From Caulobacteraceae bacterium (GTDB lineage: Bacteria > Pseudomonadota > Alphaproteobacteria > Caulobacterales > Caulobacteraceae), in assembly GCA_947475415.1 (NCBI GenBank), contig CANJLH010000005.1:142292-206291 (forward strand): a stretch of DNA of 64,000 nucleotides. Reading direction: 5' to 3'. The notes beneath the pieces were generated by a model. It saw only the letters and a program-made list of their open reading frames with translations. It ran no database searches and was not told the origin of the DNA. Position numbers and translations under genes: made by a program. This document shows, in pieces, positions 9,664 through 18,335 of the stretch. The number at the start of each line of letters is the position of its first letter. The stretch's first letter is position 1.

Positions 9664-9829
9664 GACCGACTCCCGGTCGAGTAGGTTACCCTGACTGCTC
9701 GCATGGGCAATAGATATTGGGCTCAAGGGCTGACGCCACACCATATCTTGGCTTTTTGCGTGACTGGACGTCGCTGGCCGGCAGACCTATAGTCCGCCAG
9801 CCCTTGTGCAACGCAGAGTTCCGCCAATC
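9664..9829. promoter_or_regulatory. Divergent promoter region with an SD-loop hairpin at the nrdJ-like start
   Basis: This 166-base gap separates the divergent NrdJ-like and NDUFA12 genes and should hold both promoters. On the minus strand, GACCG-GGAGT-CGGTC (9664-9678) forms a 5-bp hairpin with the Shine-Dalgarno GGAG in its loop, directly before the ATG. Further up, GATATTGG and CCATATC form an imperfect inverted repeat near 9713-9747. I found no convincing cobalamin riboswitch or NrdR box. Confidence 0.35.
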
Positions 9830-10234
9830 GTGTTCAAGTTCCTGCAATCGATGTTCACTTGGTGGAATGGGGCGACAATTGGCATCCGTTTTACAGTCGG
9901 TCGCCGGGCCCGCTTTGTCGGCCAGGATGACGCCGGCAATCGTTATTTCGAAGCCCGAGACGACAAGGATTCCTTTGACAAGGGGCTCAAGCGCCGCTGG
10001 GTGATATATGAGGGCTATGCGGAGGCCTCGAAGGTGCCCCCTGAGTGGCACGGCTGGTTGCATCATACCTTCGATGACCCGCCGAATGTGACGCCACTTC
10101 CCGTTAAGTCCTGGGAAAAGGCGCATATTCCAAACCTGACCGGCACGATCCACGCCTATAAACCGCAAGGGGCCATCGCCCGCGGCGGCGAACGGCAGGC
10201 CGCGGCAGGTGATTACGAAGCCTGGGTCCCCTAG
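9830..10234 (+). CDS. NADH:ubiquinone oxidoreductase accessory subunit, NDUFA12 family
   Basis: Homologue of mitochondrial complex I subunit NDUFA12 (B17.2), one of the few supernumerary subunits also present in alphaproteobacterial complex I. Diagnostic pieces are the N-terminal FTWWNGATIGIRFT, then GQDDAGNRYFEARD, RRWVIYEGYAEASKVPPEWHGWLH and PHIP-like KAHIPNLTGT. The family usually begins just before FTWWNG, so I take the GTG at 9830 (134 residues); an in-frame GTG at 9806 would add eight residues. It is followed after 8 bases by the DUF2155 gene. Confidence 0.88.
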   Translation: MFKFLQSMFTWWNGATIGIRFTVGRRARFVGQDDAGNRYFEARDDKDSFDKGLKRRWVIYEGYAEASKVPPEWHGWLHHTFDDPPNVTPLPVKSWEKAHIPNLTGTIHAYKPQGAIARGGERQAAAGDYEAWVP

Positions 10235-10242
10235 GAATTCAG

Positions 10243-10938
10243 ATGTATTATCGTCCACCGATCACGGTCGCATTCGCACTTTGTCTCTGCGCTATGGCAT
10301 GCGTCGGATTGGTGAATGCGCAACCCGCGCCTGGACCAGTTTCGGAAACGCCTCCCGGGACGGCAATTGTTGCGCCGACAGATCCCGGAATCCCGTCTGG
10401 GTCGCCGCCGGAAGAGACCGCGCCAGCCCTGTCTGGTGAAGAAGCCCCTCCCAGCGTGGTGACACCACCGATCGCAACCTCTGCGCCGGCTGTTCAAGCT
10501 AATGAAGTGGCGGCCGCTGCGCCACCAGAAGCGAAGGTCGCTGAAACCCCGGCCGAAGCGCTGAAGCGTACGCGTTCCAATGTCGCAATCATCCAGGCGC
10601 TCGACAAAGTCACCGCCGAGAGCATCCGGTTCGAAGCCGAGGTGGGAAAGCCGGTCCGCTATAAATCGCTAATCTTTACAGTTAAGGCGTGTGAAAATGC
10701 CGCCCCGGATGAAGCTTACGACGATTCAATCGTCTATCTGACAATCGATTCTCAGCCCCGCTCTGCGCCAGGCAAGTCCGCCCAACCGGCCAGGCAGGCA
10801 TTCCGTGGTTGGATGTACGCCTCGTCTCCAGGGCTGAATCCCCTGGAGCACCCTGTCTATGACGCTTGGGTGATCACCTGCAAGGCCGTCGTGCCGGATC
10901 CCGGCGCATCGCCGAAGGGTGGAACACCTAAAGCCTGA
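10243..10938 (+). CDS. DUF2155 family exported protein
   Basis: The 231-residue protein has a signal peptide (about 1-26, ending GLVNA), a Pro/Ala-rich low-complexity linker (about 27-110), then the DUF2155 domain (about 115-220): a [14 protein letters not shown] start, FTVKAC, an [24 protein letters not shown]-type core and an ITC end. The two Cys may form a disulfide in the periplasm. The function is not established. NDUFA12-DUF2155-aat is a neighbourhood I recognise from alphaproteobacteria. Its final 82 bases overlap the convergent aat gene. Confidence 0.85.
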   Translation: MYYRPPITVAFALCLCAMACVGLVNAQPAPGPVSETPPGTAIVAPTDPGIPSGSPPEETAPALSGEEAPPSVVTPPIATSAPAVQANEVAAAAPPEAKVAETPAEALKRTRSNVAIIQALDKVTAESIRFEAEVGKPVRYKSLIFTVKACENAAPDEAYDDSIVYLTIDSQPRSAPGKSAQPARQAFRGWMYASSPGLNPLEHPVYDAWVITCKAVVPDPGASPKGGTPKA

Positions 10939-11525
10939 AAATCCGCATCCTCTCTGAGCGCCAGTTTCAATCTGCGGCGATACTCACGGCGGCTGATCTC
11001 TTCAGTTCCAAATTGCGAAAGGTGTTCGGTCTGGAACTGAGCGTCCAGCAATTTGAATCGACCGGCGATCAGACGCGCCACAAGGTGCACGAGCGCCGCC
11101 TTGCTAGCGTCCCGCTCGATGGAGAACATGCTTTCACCGAAGAATGCTCCGCGCAACGAGACCCCATAGAGACCTCCCACCAATTCGCCCTCACGCCAAC
11201 ATTCAACACTGTGTGCGTGTCCCAGATGGTGTAGCGCGAGATAGAGTCGTTCGATCGACTGGTTGATCCAGGTGTCCGGATGGCCCGGACGTGGTGCTGC
11301 GCAGGCCGCCACCACATCCGAAAACACCGTGTCAATACGGACTTCAAATCGGTCGCTGCGGACAGTCCGGGCCAATCTACGGGAAATGTGAAATCGGTCG
11401 AAGGGCAGGACCCCGCGCCGCTCCGGATCGACCAGAAACACTCGATCATCATTGCGGGAGTCAGCCATGGGAAAAACTCCATGCGCGTAGCAGTTGAGCA
11501 ATTCCTGGGGGCCGAACAGATCCAT
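10857..11525 (-). CDS. aat: Leucyl/phenylalanyl-tRNA-protein transferase
   Basis: Aat adds Leu or Phe to proteins with N-terminal Arg or Lys, marking them for ClpAP through the N-end rule. The ATG at 11525 gives the standard start ([20 protein letters not shown]) and a 222-residue protein; an upstream start at 11579 would add 18 unconserved residues. Family landmarks are the [36 protein letters not shown] and [15 protein letters not shown] segments. The C-terminus VITQAS matches the usual TQTS-type ending, so the 82-base antisense overlap with the DUF2155 gene involves real coding sequence on both strands. Confidence 0.95.
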   Translation of the reverse strand: MDLFGPQELLNCYAHGVFPMADSRNDDRVFLVDPERRGVLPFDRFHISRRLARTVRSDRFEVRIDTVFSDVVAACAAPRPGHPDTWINQSIERLYLALHHLGHAHSVECWREGELVGGLYGVSLRGAFFGESMFSIERDASKAALVHLVARLIAGRFKLLDAQFQTEHLSQFGTEEISRREYRRRLKLALREDADFQALGVPPFGDAPGSGTTALQVITQAS

Positions 11526-11572
11526 GGTCGTGGGGCCTAGCCTAGTGGATTGGAAGCCGCCATGTTGGCGGT

Positions 11573-12208
11573 GTGACAAAGGGTCGGTTCATTACATTCG
11601 AAGGCGGCGAAGGGGCGGGTAAGTCAACCCAACTCCGAAAGCTTGCTGCGCAAATGACTGAAGCGGGGCGCGAGGTCGTAATGACCCGCGAACCCGGTGG
11701 CTCACCCGGCGCGGAACGGATCCGCGAACTGCTGGTGAATGGCGCTGCGGACCGTTGGTCGGCGATGACCGAGACCCTCTTGATGTACGCCGCGCGACGC
11801 GATCACATTGAACGGGTGATCGCCCCCGCCCTGAAGCGGGGCGCCTGGGTGCTATGTGACCGATTTGCCGACTCAACACGGGCATATCAGGGCGCCGCGG
11901 GCGGCGCCGACCCGGCGCTTATCGCGGCCTTGGAGTCCATGGTGTTGGGGGATGTGCGGCCTGACCTCACTTTGATCCTGGACCTACCGGTGGAGGTTGG
12001 GCTGGTCCGGGCCGGTGAGCGCGGTGCGGCCGAGAGCCGGTTTGAGTCTAAGGGTGCGCCATTTCACCGGCGCCTGCGACAAAGTTTCCTCGACATCGCC
12101 AAGGCTGAGCCGGCGCGATGCCTCGTAATTGATGCGGCGAAGTCAGAAGACGTGGTCCAGACCGCGATCTTCAGGGCGGTTAGCCTTCGGTTTGGACCCA
12201 ATGGCTGA
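11573..12208 (+). CDS. tmk: Thymidylate kinase
   Basis: Phosphorylates dTMP to dTDP. The 211-residue protein has the P-loop [12 protein letters not shown] at the N-terminus, the DR(F/Y) motif in [14 protein letters not shown], and [11 protein letters not shown] before the lid. The start is GTG at 11573 ([12 protein letters not shown]), 47 bases from the divergent aat start. The end overlaps the holB start by 8 bases, giving the alphaproteobacterial tmk-holB pair. Confidence 0.96.
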   Translation: MTKGRFITFEGGEGAGKSTQLRKLAAQMTEAGREVVMTREPGGSPGAERIRELLVNGAADRWSAMTETLLMYAARRDHIERVIAPALKRGAWVLCDRFADSTRAYQGAAGGADPALIAALESMVLGDVRPDLTLILDLPVEVGLVRAGERGAAESRFESKGAPFHRRLRQSFLDIAKAEPARCLVIDAAKSEDVVQTAIFRAVSLRFGPNG

Positions 12209-13202
12209 CGATCCCGTCCCACATCCGCGCGAAACATTCGCATTGCTGGGTCATGAAACCGCCGAGTTGAATTTTGCCGACGCGATAGCCCGCGGACGTC
12301 TCCACCACGCATGGCTGCTTGTGGGAAATGAAGGACTCGGGAAGGCGACCTTTGCCTATCGCGCGGCTCGGAGACTTCTCGGCGCCCCGACAGCCTCGTC
12401 GCTCGGAATCCTTGGCGCCGATCCTGAGCACCCTGTGAGCCGGCAAATTCTGGGGCGTGCGCACCCGGACCTCATGGTTCTTGAGCGGTTCGGTGACGAC
12501 GGAAAGCCCCGCAAGGTCATCCCGGTGGATGACGCGCGCAGGCTGGCGGAGTTCTTCTCTAAGTCTCCCGCCATCGCACCGCACCGCGTGGCGATCGTCG
12601 ATGCGGCCGATGATCTCAACAACAACGCGGCCAACGCTATCCTCAAGACGCTGGAGGAACCGCCCCCTAAAGGTATCCTTCTGATGGTGTCGCATGCGCC
12701 TGGCCGATTGGCGGCGACGATCCGGTCGCGTTGCCGACGTCTCGTTTTTCGCCCGCTCGAAGACGCGGTGACGGCCTCGTTCGTTCAATCACGACGCGAT
12801 CTGAACCAGCTTGACGCCCTGCGGCTCGCGCGGATGGCGCAGGGAGCGCCCGGCCGCGCGTTGACTCTTGCTGCTTCTGGCGCGCTAGCCATGGACGATG
12901 CCGCCCGCGAACTGCTTCTGCAGGCGCCGCAATTTGACGAAACGCTGGCGCTGACCCTGTCGGATCGTTTCAAGGGTGGGGACGGCATGTTGCAGTTCAG
13001 TCTGTTGCTCGAACGCATTTCCGAGCAAGTGCATGAGTTGGTGCTCAACCGGGTGGGGGAGGGCGCCCATCCGCTTGATCGGTGGGCGCAAGCATGGGAG
13101 ACCTTAAAAGGCATGCCGCGCGAGGTCGAAGCGCTCAATCTCGACCGCGTCGATGCGTTTTACACAGCCCTAACCGAGCTGCGCGAGGCGGCCCGCGCGT
13201 AG
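12201..13202 (+). CDS. holB: DNA polymerase III subunit delta'
   Basis: Clamp-loader subunit that helps load the beta sliding clamp. The 333-residue protein has the AAA+ fold with GNEGLGKAT in the P-loop position, a sensor-like NNNAANAILKTLEEPP segment and the SRCRRLVFRP sensor-1 region. The ATG at 12201 overlaps tmk by 8 bases; longer readings run into tmk and are not supported. In many alphaproteobacteria metG follows, but here a TatD hydrolase gene follows after 6 bases. Confidence 0.93.
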   Translation: MADDPVPHPRETFALLGHETAELNFADAIARGRLHHAWLLVGNEGLGKATFAYRAARRLLGAPTASSLGILGADPEHPVSRQILGRAHPDLMVLERFGDDGKPRKVIPVDDARRLAEFFSKSPAIAPHRVAIVDAADDLNNNAANAILKTLEEPPPKGILLMVSHAPGRLAATIRSRCRRLVFRPLEDAVTASFVQSRRDLNQLDALRLARMAQGAPGRALTLAASGALAMDDAARELLLQAPQFDETLALTLSDRFKGGDGMLQFSLLLERISEQVHELVLNRVGEGAHPLDRWAQAWETLKGMPREVEALNLDRVDAFYTALTELREAARA

Positions 13203-13208
13203 GATCCG

Positions 13209-13985
13209 ATGCTTATCGACAGTCACGTCAATCTACACGCGCCGCAATTCGATGAAGACCGCCAGATGGCGATTGACCGAGCGCGGGCGGCCGGCGTCGC
13301 ATTGATGATCAACATCTGCGACAAGGTATCCCACTTCGAAAAGGTGCGAGCTGTCGCCGATGCTCCCGATATCTGGTGCACGGTTGGGACACACCCGCAT
13401 GAGGCAAGGGAGAACCCCGATCTGACCTCGGCGGAGCTTCTGGCGCTGGCGGCTGATCCGCGCGTTGTCGGAATTGGTGAAACTGGCCTGGACTTCCACT
13501 ATGATCTCAGTCCTCGGGACGTGCAGGCACAAGTCTTCCGGGCCCATATCGCCGCGGCGCGGGAATCTGGCCTACCGCTTGTGATTCACACCCGCGAAGC
13601 CGATGCGATCATGGGCGATATACTCGAAGATGAGTTCGCAAACGGCCGCTTTAAGATGCTGATGCATTGCTACACCAGCGGCGCCGAATTGGCCGCAAGG
13701 GCCGCGGCGCTTGGGTCCTGGTTTTCCGTGTCGGGGATCGCTACTTTTAAAGCTGCAGATGACGTACGCGCCGTGATCGCAGATATGCCAGCGGATCGGA
13801 TCATTGTGGAGACGGACTGTCCATACTTGGCTCCGGCGCCTTTTAGGGGGCGACGCAACGAGCCGGCATATATCGGTCACGTACTTGCCAAGCTCGCCGA
13901 AATTCGCGGTTGGACTTTAACTGAGGCCGAACAACGAACTGAGGTTGCATTTTTCAATTTGTTCAATCGGATACCCAGACATTGA
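13209..13985 (+). CDS. TatD-family metal-dependent hydrolase with an altered first metal motif
   Basis: A 258-residue TIM-barrel hydrolase of the TatD/YcfH family (putative 3'-5' DNase or DNA-quality enzyme). Metal-binding landmarks are GIGETGLDFHYD, VIHTREAD, MHCYTSG and VETDCPYLAP. The first motif, normally DSHxH, reads DSHVNLH, so the second histidine is replaced by Asn8. This may be lineage-typical but could change metal use. The gene sits in a chain holB-tatD-MBL hydrolase-formyltransferase with spacings of 6, -4 and -1 bases. Confidence 0.9.
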   Translation: MLIDSHVNLHAPQFDEDRQMAIDRARAAGVALMINICDKVSHFEKVRAVADAPDIWCTVGTHPHEARENPDLTSAELLALAADPRVVGIGETGLDFHYDLSPRDVQAQVFRAHIAAARESGLPLVIHTREADAIMGDILEDEFANGRFKMLMHCYTSGAELAARAAALGSWFSVSGIATFKAADDVRAVIADMPADRIIVETDCPYLAPAPFRGRRNEPAYIGHVLAKLAEIRGWTLTEAEQRTEVAFFNLFNRIPRH

Positions 13986-14806
13986 GCGGGATCCTTGAAA
14001 TCACTATCCTCGGGTCTGGCTCATCTGGCGGGGTGCCACGGGCGGACGGCGAGTGGGGAGAATGCGACCCCCATGAGCCCAAGAACAATCGCACACGCTG
14101 CGCCCTGCTTGTCCGTCGGCGCGGCACAGGCGCAGAACACGAGACAACCGTCGTTGTCGATACTTCACCGGATTTTCGGCTGCAGTCGGCGCAGGCTGGG
14201 GTCAAGCGGCTTGATGCGATCCTGCTCAGTCACGACCATGCCGACCAGATCCACGGGATCGACGATGTTCGAGCTTTCTTCCTGCGCCAGCGGACGAAAA
14301 TCCCGTGTTACATGGATCCACCGACGACAATTTCCCTGATGCGCAGATTTGGCTACATCTTTGAATCCGAAGCCGGATATCCTGCGATTTGCACCGCCAA
14401 GGCGCTCCCCCCCCATGGTCAGCATTGGGCCGTGGAGGGCCCTTCAGGTATCATTCCGGTGGTGAGTTTTGACCAGGATCACGGGGGAATCCGGTCGGAA
14501 GGATTCCGGTTTGGCGATGTGGCTTATTCCAGCGATGTGGTGGACCTGACCGATGAAGCGTTCGAGGCGCTGGACGGCCTAGATGTCTGGATTGTGGATG
14601 CCCTCCGGCACAGACCGCATCCAACTCATGCTCACCTCGAACGAACCTTGGAATGGATCGCCCGGGTTAAACCCAGGCGCGCGATCCTCACCAACATGCA
14701 TATCGATCTCGATTACAATGCCTTAGTCCGCTCTCTTCCCGATGGTGTGGAGCCCGGATACGACGGGCTACGGTTTGAGCATCAGCTCACAACGGTGTTT
14801 GGCTGA
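13982..14806 (+). CDS. MBL-fold metallo-hydrolase, PhnP-like
   Basis: The 274-residue metallo-beta-lactamase-fold protein starts with the TTG at 13982, overlapping the tatD stop by 4 bases. N-terminal ILGSGSSGGVPRADG is typical of the PhnP-like branch (cyclic phosphodiesterases). The metal motif is SHDHADQIHGIDD: HxHxDQ instead of HxHxDH, which I recall from alphaproteobacterial members. A later NMHIDLDY gives another ligand. The physiological substrate is unknown; the tatD-MBL pairing is common in the class. Confidence 0.87.
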   Translation: MSGILEITILGSGSSGGVPRADGEWGECDPHEPKNNRTRCALLVRRRGTGAEHETTVVVDTSPDFRLQSAQAGVKRLDAILLSHDHADQIHGIDDVRAFFLRQRTKIPCYMDPPTTISLMRRFGYIFESEAGYPAICTAKALPPHGQHWAVEGPSGIIPVVSFDQDHGGIRSEGFRFGDVAYSSDVVDLTDEAFEALDGLDVWIVDALRHRPHPTHAHLERTLEWIARVKPRRAILTNMHIDLDYNALVRSLPDGVEPGYDGLRFEHQLTTVFG

Positions 14807-15444
14807 TGTCTCAACGTCTTAGATTAGGATTTCTAGCCTCTCGGAACGGTACCAGCGCCCGCGCGATTGTGTCGGCCATTAGGGCAGGTGATCTCGACGC
14901 CGAACCGTGCTTGATGGTCAGTAATAATCGGAACGCTGGCGCGCTCACCTTCGCTGCTGAAGTGGGAATGCCTGCGCTTCACATACCAACCCAGACAAAC
15001 CCCGAATCTGCTGATGAGATTTTGAGCCAAGCGCTTGAAACCGCAGGAGTTGAGTTGGTGATCTTGTCGGGATATTTGCGCCGGCTTGGTCCCAAAACCT
15101 TAACGCGCTATCGGAATAGAGTTCTGAACATTCACCCCGGTCCGCTGCCGCAGTTTGGCGGTCATGGCATGTACGGACGCGCGGTGCATGAAGCCGTTGC
15201 AGCGAGCAGTCTGGCAGAAACAAGCGCCTGCATTCACATTGTGGACGAAGAATACGACCATGGACCGGTCATCGCACTTAAATCCGTGCCGCTGGAGGAA
15301 GGTGACACGGCGCTTGATATCGAAAGGCGAGTGACGGGCGTTGAGCCGGAATTCTTTGTGCAGACACTGCGCCGGATTAGTGAGGGAGATCTGACGCTCC
15401 CGCCCGACTTCAGGACGCGCAATATTTCTGATAATATTCCTTAG
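14806..15444 (+). CDS. PurN-like formyltransferase
   Basis: A 212-residue formyltransferase-fold protein. The catalytic region is VLNIHPGPLPQFGGHGM, with the Asn and His of the NxH motif, and the third catalytic residue is Asp in VDEEYDHGPVI. True PurN proteins usually read NIHPSLLP and have a GSNLQ-type N-terminus; this one has LASRNGTSARAI, so it is a divergent subgroup. It may be glycinamide ribonucleotide formyltransferase or act on another amine. The start ATG overlaps the MBL gene stop by one base. Third positions are visibly less GC-rich than in later genes. Confidence 0.75.
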   Translation: MSQRLRLGFLASRNGTSARAIVSAIRAGDLDAEPCLMVSNNRNAGALTFAAEVGMPALHIPTQTNPESADEILSQALETAGVELVILSGYLRRLGPKTLTRYRNRVLNIHPGPLPQFGGHGMYGRAVHEAVAASSLAETSACIHIVDEEYDHGPVIALKSVPLEEGDTALDIERRVTGVEPEFFVQTLRRISEGDLTLPPDFRTRNISDNIP

Positions 15445-15567
15445 GCGCAAAAAGCCGGACGCATTCCCGTCGCCCTTCAATCCCCCCTTCCTCCGCCAAA
15501 ATCGCTTGTGCGAGAAGGCGTGGGGCGTCCACTAACGCCCGCGAACAAAACGCTACTGGGAGGGCCA

Positions 15568-17094
15568 ATGGTCGAGGCAAGCAACTGGCGGATAGAGCCG
15601 CATGGGCTGGGCCAACTCCTGAGCCTGCAAGCGGCCTCCGATCCGCTTCGACCGGCCCTTACATTTGACGGCCAGACACTTTCCCGCGCGGAACTCGATA
15701 CGCGTGCGAACAGAATGGCGCGGGCTTTGGAAAGGCTGGGTGTCGAGCAAGACGACTTCGTTTCTGTCGTACTACCCAACGGATTCATGCACCACATCGT
15801 GACCTTCGCGATCTGGAAGTTGGGCGCAACGCCGGTGCCGCTGTCTTCCAAATTACCGGATATCGAGTTGCGGGCGATCGTCGATCTCGCCAGGCCCAAG
15901 TTGGTTGTGGGACCGGACCCAGCGCGGCTGCCGGGACACCGGGTTGTCGCGGAGATTGTTCCGGACAGCGACCTGTCCGACGAACCGCTGCCCGAAAAAA
16001 TCGCCAGGTCATGGAAGGCGATCACCTCTGGGGGCTCGACGGGACGGCCCAAATTGATCGTGGACGCCGGACCGGCAGCAAGCATCGCCGAAAATCCAAG
16101 CATGGTGCTCAAGATCGAAACTGACGACATCATGCTCCACCCGGCGCCGATCTATCACAACGCCACATTTGCCCAGACGAACTGGGGTCTCTGCTGGGGT
16201 TGCCATGTGATCGAAGTTTCCAAATTCGACGCCCAGGAATGGCTAAGGCTCGTGGAGCGTTACAAGGTGCGCTGGGCCTATCTAGTGCCGACCATGATGA
16301 GTCGGATCTGGGCCTTGCCGAAGGAGATTCGCGATGCCCACGATCTCTCATCCCTAAGGGTCGCGATCCACATGGCGGCCCCCTGCCCGCCTTGGCTCAA
16401 GCAGGCCTGGATCGATTGGCTGGGTCCCGAAAAGATATGGGAAGTTTACGCCGGAACCGAGGGGATCGGTGGCACTGTGCTGAGCGGCCAGGAGTGGTTG
16501 GATCACCCTGGAACCGTGGGCAAACCGTACGCTGAAGTGGCGATTCTTGACGAGGATGGGAGGCCCTGCCCGACCGGTGAAGTAGGCGAGATTTTCTTCC
16601 GCCCTCCGAACGGTCCTGGCTCCACCTATCGCTATATCGGCGCGGAGATGCGTCAACGGGATGGCTGGGAGACCCTGGGCGACATGGGCCGGCTGGACGA
16701 GGATGGCTACCTCTACCTGGCTGACAGGCGGACGGACATGATCGTGTCCGGCGGGGCCAATGTGTTTCCGGCCGAGATCGAGTCGGCGCTGGAGGAGCAT
16801 CCAGCGGTGGCGACCAGCGCCGTAGTGGGTATGCCGCACCCGGATTTCGGTCGTGCGCCGCACGCGATCATCAGCTTGCGCCCTGGGGCTGTTCCGCCCT
16901 CCGCGGCTGATTTGGAGGCGCATCTGGCGGATCGGTTGGCCCGCTACAAACTTCCATATTCCTATGAGATCTCAGCCACACCGCTGAGGGACGATGCAGG
17001 CAAGATGCGGCGCTCAGCGCTCCGCGATGAGCGTGAGGCTCGCATGGCAGCCGGCGAAGTGTTCCTGCCTCTGCGGGCGGGTAAGCGCACGTGA
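15568..17094 (+). CDS. Class I adenylate-forming acyl-CoA ligase
   Basis: Activates a carboxylic acid to its CoA thioester through an acyl-AMP. The 508-residue protein has the P-loop TSGGSTGRPK (about 170), the A5 motif YAGTEG, A7/A8 (LGDMGRLDEDGYLYLADRRTDM), the GGANVFPAEIE hinge and a C-terminal lysine in GKMRRS. The ATG at 15568 has GGGAGGG 3-9 bases upstream; the longer reading from 15508 lacks this. It resembles bile-acid/cyclohexyl-type ligases more than long-chain FadD, but the substrate is not determinable. First gene of the four-gene operon with ACAD, MFS and mazG. Confidence 0.88.
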   Translation: MVEASNWRIEPHGLGQLLSLQAASDPLRPALTFDGQTLSRAELDTRANRMARALERLGVEQDDFVSVVLPNGFMHHIVTFAIWKLGATPVPLSSKLPDIELRAIVDLARPKLVVGPDPARLPGHRVVAEIVPDSDLSDEPLPEKIARSWKAITSGGSTGRPKLIVDAGPAASIAENPSMVLKIETDDIMLHPAPIYHNATFAQTNWGLCWGCHVIEVSKFDAQEWLRLVERYKVRWAYLVPTMMSRIWALPKEIRDAHDLSSLRVAIHMAAPCPPWLKQAWIDWLGPEKIWEVYAGTEGIGGTVLSGQEWLDHPGTVGKPYAEVAILDEDGRPCPTGEVGEIFFRPPNGPGSTYRYIGAEMRQRDGWETLGDMGRLDEDGYLYLADRRTDMIVSGGANVFPAEIESALEEHPAVATSAVVGMPHPDFGRAPHAIISLRPGAVPPSAADLEAHLADRLARYKLPYSYEISATPLRDDAGKMRRSALRDEREARMAAGEVFLPLRAGKRT

Positions 17095-18335
17095 ACTTCG
17101 ACGATACGCCTCAGGAGGCGGCGCTTCGCCGTCGGGCGCAGGACTGGATCGCGGCCAATGCGCCCCACGAGTTGCGCGAGGAGCTGCAGAACGCGCCGTT
17201 GTTCTCGCTGGAACTGAAGAGCGTCGACTCCATGACCGCGGCAAGGGCCTGGCAGCGAAAAAAGGCTGAGGCCGGCTGGGCTTGCGCGCACTGGCCCAGC
17301 GCCTATGGCGGCCGTGACGCGAGCCGGCTGGAACGGGTGATCTGGGACCAGGAGGAAGGCGTCTACGCCCGACTTTCGCAACCCTTCTCGATCGGCGTCG
17401 GTATGACCGGGCCGACCTTGATGGCCTATGCGAGCGAGATCCAGAAGCGTACGTTGCTGCCCAAGCTGGTGAACGGGGAAGAGGTCTGGTGCCAGCTGTT
17501 CTCGGAGCCGGGCGCCGGGTCTGACGTGGCGGGCCTGTCGACCCGGGCGGTCCGGGAGGGCGACGGCTGGCGGGTGCATGGTCAGAAGGTGTGGACCAGC
17601 TGGGCCCATGAGGCGGCTTGGGGGCTGTTGTTCGCCCGCACCGATCCCACCGCGCCCAAACACAAGGGCCTGACCATGTTCTTTATCGACATGCGCCAGC
17701 CCGGCGTGAGCGTGAAGCCGATTCGGATGATGAACGACAAGCGGGTGTTCAACGAGGTGTTCTTCGACGGCGCCTGGGTTCCCGATACACAGCGGCTGGG
17801 CGAGGTGGGCGGCGGCTGGCAGGTCTCGATCACCACTCTGATGAACGAGCGGCTAGGCAGTGGCGTGCCCACGGGCTTTGAGCAGCTGTTCCAGCTCTGC
17901 CTTCGCCTGGAGGGAGACAACGGTCCACTGGTGGACGACCCCGCGGTGCGCTCCAACCTGGCGCGGTGGGCGGCGACGGCTTCCGGGCTTCGCCACACGC
18001 TCAACCGCGCCCTAACCAGCCTGTCGAGGGGCGAGACGCCGGGGCCCGAGAACTCGGTGGGCAAGCTGGCCACCGCCTCGACCCTGATCAACATCACCCA
18101 GTACGCCATGGATCTTTTGGGCGAGCAGGGCCAGCTTTCGGCGGCGGCCAATGAGCATGGCGGCGGCTGGTTCCAGGCCATGGCGCTCAGGTCCCCCGCC
18201 CTGCGCATCGAAGCGGGCTCCGACGAAATCCTGCGCAACATCATCGCTGAACGGGTTCTGGGGCTGCCGGGTGACATCAGGGTGGACAAGAATGTGCCCT
18301 TCGACGCCATTCCCACACGCGGCCGACCGGGATGA
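17091..18335 (+). CDS. Acyl-CoA dehydrogenase family protein
   Basis: FAD-dependent alpha,beta-desaturase of acyl-CoA thioesters. The 414-residue protein starts with GTG at 17091, overlapping the ligase stop by 4 bases (GTGA). It shows the FAD-binding LFSEPGAGSDVAGLSTRA and KVWTSWAHEA segments and the C-terminal RIEAGSDEILRNIIAERVLGLPGD signature common in steroid/FadE-type dehydrogenases. It probably acts on the product of the adjacent ligase. The preceding ligase and following transporter overlap by 4 bases each. Confidence 0.93.
   Translation: MNFDDTPQEAALRRRAQDWIAANAPHELREELQNAPLFSLELKSVDSMTAARAWQRKKAEAGWACAHWPSAYGGRDASRLERVIWDQEEGVYARLSQPFSIGVGMTGPTLMAYASEIQKRTLLPKLVNGEEVWCQLFSEPGAGSDVAGLSTRAVREGDGWRVHGQKVWTSWAHEAAWGLLFARTDPTAPKHKGLTMFFIDMRQPGVSVKPIRMMNDKRVFNEVFFDGAWVPDTQRLGEVGGGWQVSITTLMNERLGSGVPTGFEQLFQLCLRLEGDNGPLVDDPAVRSNLARWAATASGLRHTLNRALTSLSRGETPGPENSVGKLATASTLINITQYAMDLLGEQGQLSAAANEHGGGWFQAMALRSPALRIEAGSDEILRNIIAERVLGLPGDIRVDKNVPFDAIPTRGRPG

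Noticed and set aside
9664-9829. Possible cobalamin riboswitch before the NrdJ-like gene
   Set aside because: The gap is only 166 bases and shared by divergent genes; no B12-box-like sequence or conserved core was seen.
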